Shown here one piece after another: positions 52,410 to 62,228 of a DNA stretch of 64,000 nt. Location: contig JAFWGI010000003.1 of NCBI GenBank assembly GCA_017512425.1, forward strand, positions 1 to 64,000. Direction: 5' to 3'. The notes beneath the pieces were generated by a model. That model saw only the letters and a list, made by a program, of their open reading frames with translations. It ran no database searches and was not told the origin of the DNA. Positions within the stretch are counted from its first letter, which is position 1; each line of letters opens with the position of its first letter. The DNA is from Hyphomicrobium sp. (GTDB lineage Bacteria; Pseudomonadota; Alphaproteobacteria; Rhizobiales; Hyphomicrobiaceae). The translations under genes were made by a program, and so were the position numbers.

Positions 52410-53828
52410 TTACGCGATCAGCGTTTGCGGTTCCAGCTTGCCGTCCGCAATCCGCTCTTTCTTGAGCTGCTCAGCCACCAGGAAAGCAAGTTCCAGCGCC
52501 TGATCGGCGTTGAGACGCGGGTCGCAATGCGTGTGATAGCGGTCGGAGAGATCCTGCTCGGAAATCGCCGTCGCGCCGCCCGTGCATTCCGTCACGTTCT
52601 GGCCGGTCATCTCGACGTGGATACCACCCGCGTGGGTTCCTTCCGCGCGGTGCACCTCGAAGAACGACAAGCTTTCTTTCAGAATGCGATCGAACGGCCG
52701 CGTCTTATAGTTGTTGACCGCCGAGATCGTGTTGCCGTGCATCGGATCGCATGACCACAGAACCGTGCGGCCTGCCTTCTTCACGGCGCGGATCAGCTTC
52801 GGCAGGTGCTGCTCGACCTTGTCGTAGCCGAAGCGGCAGATCAGCGTCAGGCGGCCAGCTTCGTCGTTCGGATTGAGTTGATCGATCAGACGCAACAAGC
52901 CATCGGCATCGAGCGACGGGCCGCACTTGAGGCCTATCGGGTTCTTGATGCCACGGCAGAACTCGACGTGCGCATGATCCGGCTGGCGCGTACGATCGCC
53001 GATCCAGATCATATGACCGCTGGTCGCGTAGAAATCGCCGCTCGTTGAATCGCGCCGCGTCAGCGCCTGCTCGTAGCCGAGCAACAAAGCTTCGTGACTC
53101 GTGTAGAAGCTCGTCGTGCGCAATTGCGGTGTGTTCTCGGATGTGATCCCGCAGGCCCGCATGAACGTCAGCGTTTCTTCGATGCGCGACGCCAATTCTT
53201 CATAACGGCTGCCTTGTGGGCTACCCGCAACGAAGCCGAGCGTCCACTGGTGCACACGTTCGAGATCGGCATAGCCGCCGGTCGCGAAGGCACGGATCAG
53301 GTTCAGCGTCGCCGCTGACTGACGATAGGCTTCGAGCTGGCGCGCCGGATCGGGGATGCGGGCTTCGGACGTGAACTCCGGTCCGTTGATGATGTCGCCG
53401 CGGTAGCTCGGCAGTTCCTGTCCGTCTTTCTTCTCGGTCGGCGATGAGCGCGGCTTGGCGAACTGCCCGGCGATGCGGCCGACCTTTGTCACCGGCTGGC
53501 CGCCGGCATACGTCAGCACGACCGCCATCTGCAGGAAGACGCGGAAAAAGTCGCGGATGTTGTCGGCGCGATGCTCGACGAAGCTTTCGGCGCAATCGCC
53601 GCCCTGCAGCAAGAAGCCATCGCCGAGCGCGATGCCGGCGAGCGATTTTTTCAAATCGCGCGCTTCGCCCGCGAACACGAGCGGGGGGAACGTCGCAAGC
53701 TTGGCTTCGACGTCTTTCAACGCGGCTTGATCCGGATAGTCCGGCACCTGGAGGATCGGCTTCTGCCGCCAGCTCTCGGGCGACCATTTATCGTTGGCCG
53801 CTTTGCCGGAAGATTGGGGCGCACCCAT
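52410..53828 (-). CDS. class II DAHP synthase
   Basis: 472 residues, plant-like class II 3-deoxy-7-phosphoheptulonate synthase. Characteristic phrases: [29 protein letters not shown] (metal-binding Cys), [51 protein letters not shown] and [16 protein letters not shown]. First step of aromatic amino acid synthesis from phosphoenolpyruvate and erythrose 4-phosphate. ATG 53828 has GAGGAG 6 nt upstream; the longer open frame to 53975 is not supported. Confidence 0.93.
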   Translation of the reverse strand: MGAPQSSGKAANDKWSPESWRQKPILQVPDYPDQAALKDVEAKLATFPPLVFAGEARDLKKSLAGIALGDGFLLQGGDCAESFVEHRADNIRDFFRVFLQMAVVLTYAGGQPVTKVGRIAGQFAKPRSSPTEKKDGQELPSYRGDIINGPEFTSEARIPDPARQLEAYRQSAATLNLIRAFATGGYADLERVHQWTLGFVAGSPQGSRYEELASRIEETLTFMRACGITSENTPQLRTTSFYTSHEALLLGYEQALTRRDSTSGDFYATSGHMIWIGDRTRQPDHAHVEFCRGIKNPIGLKCGPSLDADGLLRLIDQLNPNDEAGRLTLICRFGYDKVEQHLPKLIRAVKKAGRTVLWSCDPMHGNTISAVNNYKTRPFDRILKESLSFFEVHRAEGTHAGGIHVEMTGQNVTECTGGATAISEQDLSDRYHTHCDPRLNADQALELAFLVAEQLKKERIADGKLEPQTLIA

Positions 53829-54007
53829 CGTCAACTCCTCAAGAAACATAAAGGACGAGGCGCCCTGGCCATTCGGTTTGACAACCGGCCCCGGCACCCG
53901 TCCTGGCAGTTTATCCCATTTCTGGCCGCGGCTTATAGGGGAAATGCGGCGCCCGCGCCAGCGTTTCGGTGCCAACGTTTCGTGGAGGTGGTAACGGCGC
54001 GGCGCGG

Positions 54008-54763
54008 TTAAAGCCCGGCTGCCATGCCGCCATCGACCATCAGCTCTGCGCCGGTACAGTAAAGGCTGTCGTCGGACGCAAAAAACACTGCCGCGCCAGT
54101 CAAATCCTCAGGGAAGCCGAGGCGGCCCATCGGGGTTTTGTCGGTCAGCATCTTGCGAGCCTGCGGCAGACGCAGCATCCGGTCGGTGATGGCCGTCTCG
54201 ATGTAACCCGGCGAGATCGTGTTTACGCGAACATTGAACGGCGCGTATTCGATCGCCAGACCTTTAGTCAAAGCCGTGACGGCGCCCTTCGTCGCGGTAT
54301 ACGCCGCAAGGGGACGCAAGCCGCGCCCGGCCATGATCGATGAGATGTTGATGATCGACCCGGCTTTCGACTTCCGCAAAAGTGGAAGGGCATCGCGCGA
54401 CAGCCGCAGTACGCCGTCGAGGTTGACTTCACGCAGACGCGTCCACTCATCATCGGTCAGCGAGCGCACTTCGCCGCGGATCAGAATGCCGGCGTTGTTG
54501 ACGAGAATGTCCGCCATGCCGTGCGCCGACGCGACGTTGCGGATAAGCGCCGTCAAATCCTGCCCTTGCGAAACGTCGACACGCATCGCCGTCGCCGCGC
54601 CACCCGACGCTTTGATATCGGCGACGGTCTGCTCTGCCGTCTCGTTGTTGATGTCCGTCACCCAGACGTGTGCGCCCTCGGCGGCGTAGCGCTTCGCAAT
54701 CGCCTGCCCGATGCCGATCCCGGCCCCCGTGACGATCGCAATTTTCCCCGCAAGACGTGCCAT
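54008..54763 (-). CDS. short-chain dehydrogenase/reductase
   Basis: 251 residues. Rossmann motif [13 protein letters not shown] (TGxxxGIG) at about 10-22, NNAG at [10 protein letters not shown], catalytic Ser in ISSIM, and YTATK (Y-x-x-x-K). The tail ends in [13 protein letters not shown](P)-dependent oxidoreductase of the FabG/glucose dehydrogenase-like group; substrate unknown. Good GAGGG before ATG 54763. Same strand as gor, but 68 bp apart. Confidence 0.85.
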   Translation of the reverse strand: MARLAGKIAIVTGAGIGIGQAIAKRYAAEGAHVWVTDINNETAEQTVADIKASGGAATAMRVDVSQGQDLTALIRNVASAHGMADILVNNAGILIRGEVRSLTDDEWTRLREVNLDGVLRLSRDALPLLRKSKAGSIINISSIMAGRGLRPLAAYTATKGAVTALTKGLAIEYAPFNVRVNTISPGYIETAITDRMLRLPQARKMLTDKTPMGRLGFPEDLTGAAVFFASDDSLYCTGAELMVDGGMAAGL

Positions 54764-54831
54764 GAAGCCCTCGTGACTGATCAGCGGCAAGCCTTAGCGG
54801 GTGTCGCTCGCGGGATCAACCGCCGCGCCGG

Positions 54832-56205
54832 TTAAGCGACCGGCGGCACCCATTTGTCGCGCATCGTCACAAGCTCTTCGGCGGCACTCGGATGCAAAGC
54901 CATCGTCTGATCAAAATCGGCTTTCGTCGCTTTGAGACGCAAGGCGATGGCCGCCATCTGGACAATCTCGCCAGCGTCCGGCCCGAGGATATGCACGCCA
55001 AGTACGGCGTTGCTTTTGGCGTCGACAATCAGCTTCATCAATGTTCGCTCATCGCGCCCGGCGAGAATAACCCGCATCGGCCGGAATGCGGCTTTATAAA
55101 TGTCGATCTCGCGGCCACCGCTGCGCGCTTCGCTTTCCGTTAAGCCGACGGTGCCGATTTCCGGCGTTGAAAATACCGCCGTCGGGATTGTCGCGTAGTC
55201 GACAGTCCAAGGATTGCCGCCATAGACGCTGTCTGCGAACGCGTGACCTTCGCGGATTGCGACAGGCGTCAGGCTCACGCGGTTCGTCACGTCGCCGACC
55301 GCGTACACGCTCGGGACGTTGCTCTGGTTGGCGTCATCGACAATCACTTCACCGCTGACGCCGCATTTCACGCCGGCATCCGCCAGTCCAAGCTCGCTCG
55401 TATTCGGCGAACGCCCGATCGCAAACATGATCTGGTCGGCTTCAATCGTCGTGCCCGATTTCAAATGCCCGACGAGCCCATTGCGCGTCTTGTCGATACT
55501 CGTGAAAACGTCGTTGGTAATCACGTGAATGCCGCGCGCCTGCATCGCCGTGGTCAGTCCGTCACGCATGTCTTCGTCGAAACCGCGCAGGATTTTCTCT
55601 CCGCGATACAGCAGCGTCACTTCTGACCCGAGACCGTTGAAGATCGACGCGAATTCGACGGCGATATATCCGCCACCCGCAATCGTGATCCGCGACGGCA
55701 GCACCTTTAAATCGAAGGCTTCGTTCGACGTAATGACATGCTCAATGCCCGGCAGCGCTGCATCGAGATTGGGCTTTGCGCCGGTCGCGATCAGAATGCG
55801 GGCGGCAGTGATAGTTTTGCCCGACTTCTGCAACGACACCGTATTCGGTCCGGTCAGCACGGCGCGCTCTTGGAACACCGTCGCACCGACCCGCTGTAAT
55901 GTGCCGCGATATAATCCCTCGAGCCGCGTGATCTCCTTCTCTTTGGCCGCGACAAGCGACGGCCAGTCGAAATCCGGATCATCAACGGACCACCCAAATC
56001 CGCTCGCGTCACTGAAGTCATCGGCAAAGCGGCTTGCATAGACGAGCAGTTTTTTCGGCACGCAGCCTCGGATCACGCACGTGCCGCCGAACCGGAACTC
56101 TTCGGCAATCGCCACGCGCGCGCCGTAGGACGCCGCAACGCGCGCCGCGCGCACGCCACCCGAGCCCGCGCCAATCACGAACAGGTCAAAATCGAAAGCC
56201 GTCAT
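54832..56205 (-). CDS. gor: glutathione-disulfide reductase
   Basis: 457 residues. FAD motif VIGAGSGGVRAARVA, redox-active C43-C48 (GGTCVIRGCVPKK), NADPH-binding GGGYIAVEFA, and C-terminal HPSAAEELV with the catalytic His. Reduces oxidised glutathione with NADPH. Normal length, all catalytic residues present. Confidence 0.92.
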   Translation of the reverse strand: MTAFDFDLFVIGAGSGGVRAARVAASYGARVAIAEEFRFGGTCVIRGCVPKKLLVYASRFADDFSDASGFGWSVDDPDFDWPSLVAAKEKEITRLEGLYRGTLQRVGATVFQERAVLTGPNTVSLQKSGKTITAARILIATGAKPNLDAALPGIEHVITSNEAFDLKVLPSRITIAGGGYIAVEFASIFNGLGSEVTLLYRGEKILRGFDEDMRDGLTTAMQARGIHVITNDVFTSIDKTRNGLVGHLKSGTTIEADQIMFAIGRSPNTSELGLADAGVKCGVSGEVIVDDANQSNVPSVYAVGDVTNRVSLTPVAIREGHAFADSVYGGNPWTVDYATIPTAVFSTPEIGTVGLTESEARSGGREIDIYKAAFRPMRVILAGRDERTLMKLIVDAKSNAVLGVHILGPDAGEIVQMAAIALRLKATKADFDQTMALHPSAAEELVTMRDKWVPPVA

Positions 56206-56220
56206 GCGCGTTGCCGGTTA

Positions 56221-56295
56221 TCCTTGTGGTCGCCTAAGGCTTCTTATCCTTATGGTCGCCTACGGCTTCTTATCCTTTTGGTCGCCTACGGCTTC
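56221..56295. repeat. three tandem 26-bp repeats between gor and the DUF2059 gene
   Basis: Copies at 56221-56246, 56247-56272 and 56273-56295 (last one partial): unit TCCTTNTGGTCGCCTACGGC plus TTCTTA. The third copy includes the stop codon and last codons (KP) of the DUF2059 gene, so the array arose by duplication of that gene's 3' end. Confidence 0.8.
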
Positions 56296-56792
56296 GGTGC
56301 CGCGCCATTGGCCTTCATGCCCTCGATAACCTTCTGGCTGTATTTCATGCCGATGGCCGAGCCCTTCTGCATCAGCTCAGGCGTCAACGATATAAACTTC
56401 GCGCCCGTGCCGGAGCGATAGAAGTCCGCGACGGTTTTCATTTCTTCCGCCGTGAACGTCTCGGCATACAGCACCGCGAAGTCGTTGATCATGTCCTCCT
56501 TGTAAGACATGAACTTAGCCATATTGGCATCGAATTCGGCGGAGATTTTCTTACCGGCGTCAGTGTTCTCCGCGTTCGCACCTTTGGCGAAGCCTTTCTT
56601 GATGGCATCCATCATGCCGTCGAGTTGCTTCGTGACGCCCGTGACTTCAAGCAAATCTTTCGCTGCGGCTATGCGCGCCGGATCAGCCGTCACGGCCGGT
56701 GCTGCGTCCTGCGCGAACGTCACTCGCGAGAATGTCTGGCCCGAGAACGCCAAAAGTGCCACGGCAAAGGCCAAACGAACAAAAGCTGTCAT
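56286..56792 (-). CDS. secreted DUF2059 domain protein
   Basis: 168 residues. Signal peptide (about 27), then the all-helical DUF2059 domain: [23 protein letters not shown] and the C-terminal [22 protein letters not shown] and [16 protein letters not shown]. Periplasmic, function unknown. Its start overlaps the rpiA stop (ATGA), so it is co-translated with rpiA. Confidence 0.85.
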   Translation of the reverse strand: MTAFVRLAFAVALLAFSGQTFSRVTFAQDAAPAVTADPARIAAAKDLLEVTGVTKQLDGMMDAIKKGFAKGANAENTDAGKKISAEFDANMAKFMSYKEDMINDFAVLYAETFTAEEMKTVADFYRSGTGAKFISLTPELMQKGSAIGMKYSQKVIEGMKANGAAPKP

Positions 56793-57517
56793 GCGATCGT
56801 CTCCACGCTAAAATCGGGGTCTTCGTTGGAAAGCACTTCGACGCCCATCGGGCCGGCGATGATGCCGAGGTCGGCGATGCCGATGAAAAGGCCATTCTCG
56901 ACGACGCCAGGAATGAGCTTCAATGCATCTTCCAGGCCGTCCGCGTCCTCGATCATCTCGAAAGCGCAATCCAGAATGTAATTGCCGTTGTCTGTGACGA
57001 ACGGCTTGCCGTCGCTGCCTTTCCGCAAATTGATCGTACCTTCGCAGCCGACATCCGCGGCGAGGCTCTCGATCATGTCACGCGTCGCCGCCAATCCGAA
57101 TTGCACAACTTCGACAGGCAACGGAAACGTGCCGAGCGTTTCGACGCGCTTCGTGTGATCCGCGATGATGATCACGCGCTGCGATGCCACCGCGACGATC
57201 TTCTCGCGCAGCAGCGCTCCGCCGCCGCCCTTGATCAACCGCAGCTCCGCGTCGATTTCGTCCGCACCATCGACCGTCAAATCCAGGAATGGCGTTTCGT
57301 CGAGCGTAGAGAGCCGGATGCCAAGGCCGGCGGCCTGTGCGCGCGTCGCTTCCGACGTCGGGACGCAGACAACGTCGAGACCGGCTTTGACCTTCTCGGC
57401 CAGCAGATCGACGAACTTCGCGGCCGTCGAACCGGTGCCGAGGCCGAGCTTCATGCCACTTTCCACATATTGCAGCGCGTGTTCTGCCGCCTGCCGCTTC
57501 CAGTCGTCCGCGCTCAT
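56789..57517 (-). CDS. rpiA: ribose-5-phosphate isomerase A
   Basis: 242 residues. Family marks: [41 protein letters not shown] with the catalytic Asp, and [14 protein letters not shown]. Interconverts ribose 5-phosphate and ribulose 5-phosphate. ATG 57517 with GAGGGGG upstream; frame is open to 57580. Divergent from gph. Confidence 0.92.
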   Translation of the reverse strand: MSADDWKRQAAEHALQYVESGMKLGLGTGSTAAKFVDLLAEKVKAGLDVVCVPTSEATRAQAAGLGIRLSTLDETPFLDLTVDGADEIDAELRLIKGGGGALLREKIVAVASQRVIIIADHTKRVETLGTFPLPVEVVQFGLAATRDMIESLAADVGCEGTINLRKGSDGKPFVTDNGNYILDCAFEMIEDADGLEDALKLIPGVVENGLFIGIADLGIIAGPMGVEVLSNEDPDFSVETIA

Positions 57518-57662
57518 ACCGGTGCCCCCTCGCGTTCCGCGTCTCTTGAAACGTCTACGCCCCCACCGCCAGCGGTTCAAGCCGCGGCCGCTCTTGATAA
57601 GGCCTACCCCCGTGACAGAGGAGCGCGTGGCGGCAAAGCACGACCTAAGCCATCAAGATGAC

Positions 57663-58355
57663 ATGAAAAGCTGGACGCTTGTTTTCGACCTCGACGGCAC
57701 GCTTGTCGACACCGCGCCCGATCTCGCCGGGTCGACAAACTACGTTTTATCGACGCTCGGCCTCGACCCTGTGGCTGAAGGCGATATCCGTCCGTTCGTC
57801 GGACATGGCGCGCTTGCAATGGTCGAAGGCGCTGCGGCGGCCCAGGGCCGCAAGATGACCCAGCAAGAACTCTACGACGTCTTTGACGTTTTCCTCGCGC
57901 ACTACATCGCCAACATCGCCGCGAATAGCGTGCCGTACGACGGCGTTATTGCCGCCCTCGACAGATTTGCATCCCGCGGCGCGACGCTCGCCGTCTGCAC
58001 CAATAAAATCGAGGCACACGCCCGCGCGCTGCTCGATGCACTCGATATGACGCGATACTTTTCGGCCATCACCGGCCGCGACAGCTTAGGCGCCTTTAAG
58101 CCCGATCCGCGCCATCTGACCGGCACGATTGCGCTGGCGGGCGGCCAGAACGATCGCGCCATCATGGTCGGTGATAGCGAAACCGATATCAAAACCGCGC
58201 GGGCCGCGTGCGTGCCGGTCGTGGCCGTCGACTTCGGCTATAGCGTCGAGCCGGTCGCGACTTTCGCGCCTGACGCCGTCATCAGTCATTGGCGCGACCT
58301 GGAGCGCGCCGCCGATCAGTTCATTGCGCGGCGCAGCAGCGGACCAGTTCTCTAG
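57663..58355 (+). CDS. gph: HAD phosphatase, phosphoglycolate phosphatase-like
   Basis: 230 residues. HAD motif I LVFDLDGTLVDTAPDL, motif II VCTNK, motif III/IV GAFKPDP and MVGDSETDI. Hydrolyses phosphoglycolate or a similar small phosphate ester; the fused cap helix fits the Gph subgroup. ATG 57663 is 8 residues before motif I; a GTG upstream (near 57612) is possible. Confidence 0.85.
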   Translation: MKSWTLVFDLDGTLVDTAPDLAGSTNYVLSTLGLDPVAEGDIRPFVGHGALAMVEGAAAAQGRKMTQQELYDVFDVFLAHYIANIAANSVPYDGVIAALDRFASRGATLAVCTNKIEAHARALLDALDMTRYFSAITGRDSLGAFKPDPRHLTGTIALAGGQNDRAIMVGDSETDIKTARAACVPVVAVDFGYSVEPVATFAPDAVISHWRDLERAADQFIARRSSGPVL

Positions 58356-58380
58356 GCCAAGTCAGATCGTCAGGGCTTAG

Positions 58381-58758
58381 TCAGTACGTCAGGACTTTAC
58401 TCTCGCCCGACATGATCTGTTCAATAAAGTGCGCGGCACCGACGACGCCCGCACATTCCGCGATCAAATCTTCGCGCTGCATGTCGAACAGATCGAGGCC
58501 CGGCGAGCAGCAGTAGAATTTTACGCCGGCGGCGTGCGCTTCCTTGATGAAATCGTAGACGGTCCGCGAGTCGCCAAGCTTCATGACGAGTTTTTCAGCG
58601 ACGCCCCTCTTGAGAAGCTTCGCCGCGATCGACGTGCAGATGACTTCGACCTCGTAAGACATAGCTGCCGCGACCGTAGCCTGAAAAATAGGCGCTCCCA
58701 GTTCCTCGACGTTGCGAGGATCGGTGTTCGCCATGATGATCGTCAGCTTTTTGGTCAA
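58381..58758 (-). CDS. DsrE/DsrF-like sulfur relay protein
   Basis: 125 residues. DsrE fold: KLTIIMANTDPRNVEELG, then AAAMSYEVEVICTSIAAK, DFIKEAHAAGVKFYCCSPGL with paired Cys, and AECAGVVGAAHFIEQIM. Such proteins carry or sense sulfur in the cytoplasm; no DsrAB is present. TTG start at 58758 with GGAG upstream, needed to keep the first strand; ATG 58734 is later. Confidence 0.75.
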   Translation of the reverse strand: MTKKLTIIMANTDPRNVEELGAPIFQATVAAAMSYEVEVICTSIAAKLLKRGVAEKLVMKLGDSRTVYDFIKEAHAAGVKFYCCSPGLDLFDMQREDLIAECAGVVGAAHFIEQIMSGESKVLTY

Positions 58759-58824
58759 CAGACATTCTCCGCATGTAGAAGCGGGGAACCTAACCCCACG
58801 CTTACACCGCCGCAATGCACGATA

Positions 58825-61134
58825 TCAGCGGTGCCGCGAGATATACCTCCGATATACCAGAATTGTCGCCGGCAAGAACACGAGGTCGGCAACCAGTGAC
58901 GCCATCAGCGTCACGCCGCAGACCAATCCAAACAGCCGCAGCGACGGAAGATCGGAAAAGACCGTCACACCAAGCCCGAACGCGAGCACGATCGTCGTCA
59001 AAATAATGGCCGGCCCGACGAGCACGCGGGCACTGCGGATCGCAGCTTCGGGCGTCGCGGCGGTAAGCTCTTCGAGCCGCAGCCGGTTCATGAAATGGAT
59101 GAGCGCGTCGACGCCAAGTCCGAAGACGACAAGCAGCGCGACGACCGACGAGAACTCCAGCCCGCCATCGATAAAATAAAGCAACGCGCCTGACGTCACG
59201 ACCGGGAACAGACCTGGCAGCAGGCTGATCACGCCGACAAAGACCGAGCGGAATGCGACCGCCAGCAGCAGAGCCGCAACAAGCACGCAAAGCGGCAGGC
59301 TCCAGTTCAATTCACTGATCATGCGATGGCTGTTACGCGCGGCGAGCGCCGGCAACCCGGTTACCGAAATTTCGTACCCCGGGTGTGCTGCCCGCACCGG
59401 GTCCAGCGCCTTATCGACCTTCTCGACCAACGGCAATATGTGGCTGGCGTCGATATCCGGCAGACGGCCGGTCACCAGCACCGCGTCGCCCTCTTTGGCG
59501 ATGAAGCGCCGCACAAGATGATCGGGCAGAAGCTTGACGTATTTTTTGACGGTCTCGACGCTATCGTCACCGTTCTCGTGCAGCCAGCGGCGCAAGCTTT
59601 CGAGCGACCAGACGTTACCGAGGCCCGCCGCCTTTTCGAGCGCCTCGTGCGTCGCGGCGATCACCTGCAGAGGCGCCGGGTCGTAGAGATCGGTGCCATC
59701 CGTCCAGCGGATCATGACGTGGAACGGGTTGGCCCCGGTCAGCTTCTGGTCGATGCGGCCCGAGGCATCGAGCGCCTGTTCCCGGTCCGGCACCTGATCG
59801 GCGAGGCGATAGCGCGGCTCCAACTGCAAGTGCGCGTAGGCGAACAGCCCGAACAGCGTCAACCCGATCAGCGTGTACGCCACCGGATGGAGAACGACAC
59901 GATCGACGATCGCGCCGACGAACGTGCCGAGCTTGTCCATCATGCCGTCGGCCGGAGAGCGCTCGCGGGCGAGCTTGCCTTCATTTCGAATGAACAGCAT
60001 CGCCAATAGCGGAAGCACGACGATCACGGCAATGAACGAAATGCACGTCGCCATCGCGCCTGCTTCGCCAAAGGTCCGGATGAGGCCGGAATCCGAAACC
60101 AGCAGCGCCAAGAACGATAGCAGCACGGCGCCATGCGCGAGGACGCACGCCGGCCCGACAATCTGGACCGCGAACTTGATCGCGTCGAATTTGCTGTCGC
60201 CTTCCCGCAAGCGGATGCGGATCGCCGACACCATTTGCATACTATCGGCGAAGCCCATCACCATGACGAGCGGTGTCATCACGTTCAAAAACAGATTGAG
60301 CTTGAAATCGAGCCAGCCGAGCAGGCCGAGCGACCAGGCAACAGCGATGACGGGCGGCACGGCCGCGACGAGCATCAACGATACACGGCGGAAAAACACC
60401 GCGGCGATGATCGCGCCGAACAGCAGACCCAAACCGTTGTACAGCAGTTGGTCGCGTTCGACCGCGTTGCGGATTTCAAGCTGCATCACCGGCGCGCCGG
60501 AAAGTTTGACGCTCAGTCCGTGCGGCTTCAACTCATGTTCGGCGATCTTTTTGATGCTCCCGATTACGGCCTTCGCGCCCAAGTCGGCGACGGCGGCGCG
60601 GTCGAGCGACAGAACGATCAACGCCAGTTCGCCGTCGTCCGACAGAAATTTGCCTTTGACGATGTCATTGCTTTTGAGCGCATCGACGATATCCGCCAAC
60701 CCCGCGTCGTCGTCAGGAAGGGCGTCGGGCACAATCGGGGCGGCGTAGCCGTTGGCGTCAGGCCTGCCGCGCGCCGACAGCATCGAGACGAGACCCGATA
60801 CGCCGTCTGCCAACTGCAGCTCGCTTGTTGCGCCGGCAAACGCCGTGATGCCGTCGCGCGTCAGAAGGGTCTTACCTTCGACGACGACGAGAACGTCGTA
60901 TTCGCTCGACGGAAACCGCCGGTCGATGTCCTCGTAGATGCGGAATTCTTCGGTATTCGTGCGGAACAGTTCAGCCAGGCTGTCATCGACCTTCAGCCGC
61001 AACAGTCCCGCAACGGCAAGCGCCGAAATAACAAGAATGAGAATGGACGATAGGACCGGTGCTTTCAGTGCAACCAAGCCGAGCCGGTCAACGCCAAAAG
61101 AAAACGGATGCGAGCTGTTCTGCTCTCCGGCCAC
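58825..61134 (-). CDS. RND/MMPL-family exporter
   Basis: 769 residues. Two similar halves, each with one membrane helix, a large external loop and five more helices (12 in all), as in MMPL/HpnN-type RND proteins: first helix about 23-43, FDAMNADSMQM-like GFADSMQMVSAIRIR, second-half GLGVDALIHFMNRLR. These move lipids or hydrophobic substrates. No periplasmic adaptor or outer membrane partner is nearby. GTG 61134 with GGGGGA upstream. Confidence 0.82.
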   Translation of the reverse strand: MAGEQNSSHPFSFGVDRLGLVALKAPVLSSILILVISALAVAGLLRLKVDDSLAELFRTNTEEFRIYEDIDRRFPSSEYDVLVVVEGKTLLTRDGITAFAGATSELQLADGVSGLVSMLSARGRPDANGYAAPIVPDALPDDDAGLADIVDALKSNDIVKGKFLSDDGELALIVLSLDRAAVADLGAKAVIGSIKKIAEHELKPHGLSVKLSGAPVMQLEIRNAVERDQLLYNGLGLLFGAIIAAVFFRRVSLMLVAAVPPVIAVAWSLGLLGWLDFKLNLFLNVMTPLVMVMGFADSMQMVSAIRIRLREGDSKFDAIKFAVQIVGPACVLAHGAVLLSFLALLVSDSGLIRTFGEAGAMATCISFIAVIVVLPLLAMLFIRNEGKLARERSPADGMMDKLGTFVGAIVDRVVLHPVAYTLIGLTLFGLFAYAHLQLEPRYRLADQVPDREQALDASGRIDQKLTGANPFHVMIRWTDGTDLYDPAPLQVIAATHEALEKAAGLGNVWSLESLRRWLHENGDDSVETVKKYVKLLPDHLVRRFIAKEGDAVLVTGRLPDIDASHILPLVEKVDKALDPVRAAHPGYEISVTGLPALAARNSHRMISELNWSLPLCVLVAALLLAVAFRSVFVGVISLLPGLFPVVTSGALLYFIDGGLEFSSVVALLVVFGLGVDALIHFMNRLRLEELTAATPEAAIRSARVLVGPAIILTTIVLAFGLGVTVFSDLPSLRLFGLVCGVTLMASLVADLVFLPATILVYRRYISRHR

Positions 61135-61402
61135 GGATGGTCCCCCTGCCCTGCGCGATCGACCCGGTGGCAAACGCGGGATTCGGTCGCTCTGTTCCGG
61201 TTACGCTGGCGTGACGACCGCGGTCCGGAATCGTCGGAAAATGCGCGCGACCGTCGCATTCCGGGACAATGGGCGCAAGCCAAAACGTCCCCCCGACGGT
61301 GCCGGGGCCGCCAGACTTGTGACGATCGCCGTCTTATCCTAAAGGATTGACGGTACGCAGCATTCCGTATCGCGGCGCATTTTGGGAACATCCGGGACTG
61401 GC

Positions 61403-61630
61403 ATGGCAGACGTCACACTCGACACTTCCGGCCTCTCGTGCCCGATCCCGATCCTCAAAGCCAAAAAAGCGCTGTCGGCGATGAGCGGCGGCGCCACCCT
61501 CGAAGTCGTCGCAACCGACCCGGCCGCTCCGAAGGATTTCGAAGCCTTCTGCCGCGCGACCGGCAACGTCCTCGTCGACAGCGGCAGCCGCGGACAGGCA
61601 TTCTGGTTTTTGATCCAGCGGACCGCCTGA
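61403..61630 (+). CDS. tusA: TusA-family sulfurtransferase
   Basis: 75 residues. The CPxP motif is at GLSCPIPILKAKKAL with the sulfur-carrying C13, then the beta strand LEVVATDPAAPKDF and helix FCRATGNVLVD. Carries persulfide sulfur for tRNA thiolation or sulfur metabolism. ATG 61403. Divergent from the RND gene; DsrE lies on the other side of it. Confidence 0.88.
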   Translation: MADVTLDTSGLSCPIPILKAKKALSAMSGGATLEVVATDPAAPKDFEAFCRATGNVLVDSGSRGQAFWFLIQRTA

Positions 61631-61758
61631 AGCCTCGCGCACGTCGTCGTCTCGTAGATATGATGCCGGCTGCAATGCCGCTGCCGGCTTCGCGCTATGC
61701 CAATGCTGCCAACTTGACAGACGAAGACCGCGCGACCGATAAGGTCGCTTTCCTAGAT

Positions 61759-61833
61759 GGGCGGTTAGCTCAGCGGTAGAGCACACGCTTCACACGCGTG
61801 GGGTCATAGGTTCAATCCCTATACCGCCCACCA
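61759..61833 (+). tRNA. tRNA-Val (CAC)
   Basis: Cloverleaf: acceptor GGGCGGT/ACCGCCC, anticodon stem CACGC/GCGTG (61784-61788, 61796-61800), anticodon CAC at 61791-61793, T loop TTCAATC, encoded CCA 61831-61833. Reads GUG codons. Confidence 0.95.
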
Positions 61834-62228
61834 TTAACTAACGTGCTTGCCGGGCTTCCGTCGCGCGTTGCATTCGCGGCTGTGTTCCACCGCCCCGTGT
61901 TTTGGAACACGAACGCTCGATGATGCTCTGATAACCTCAGCGCATAAAACTTCAGCACACCGCATACGCGATTTCTGATGAATGCCCGAAACGGCCGAGT
62001 ATCCGATATCACGAATGCATTTCCGCCGACCATTACTGCCGCTCAATTAACTCTCCGGCGCAAATTAACCACCGATCTAGGCGCAGCGCTGGCATACTTA
62101 GAAAGTTCATTGACTTGTTATCGTCTTGTGATCTTTAATTTTCTCGTGATGAAGCCTGAAGCGAATGCGCTGCTGACCCGCGCAGTTTTTTAGTTGCGTC
62201 GTTGGTCCGCGAAGTTGGGCATAATTCA
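61834..62228. other. intergenic region before the polysaccharide genes
   Basis: Nearly 400 bp with no convincing gene; a 71-codon plus-strand frame (61978-62193) has no ribosome site and odd composition. A promoter-like TTGACT (62110-62115) with TTTAAT (62134-62139, 18-bp spacer) lies upstream of the export gene. A palindrome-like GGAACAC...GTGTTCC (about 61882-61910) is also present. Confidence 0.4.

Noticed and set aside
56221..56295. Tandem repeats as a possible CRISPR array
   Set aside because: Units are contiguous with no spacers, and the last unit is the end of a gene.
61978..62193. Plus-strand frame of 71 codons before the export gene
   Set aside because: No ribosome site, spans the likely promoter of the export operon, no recognisable features.
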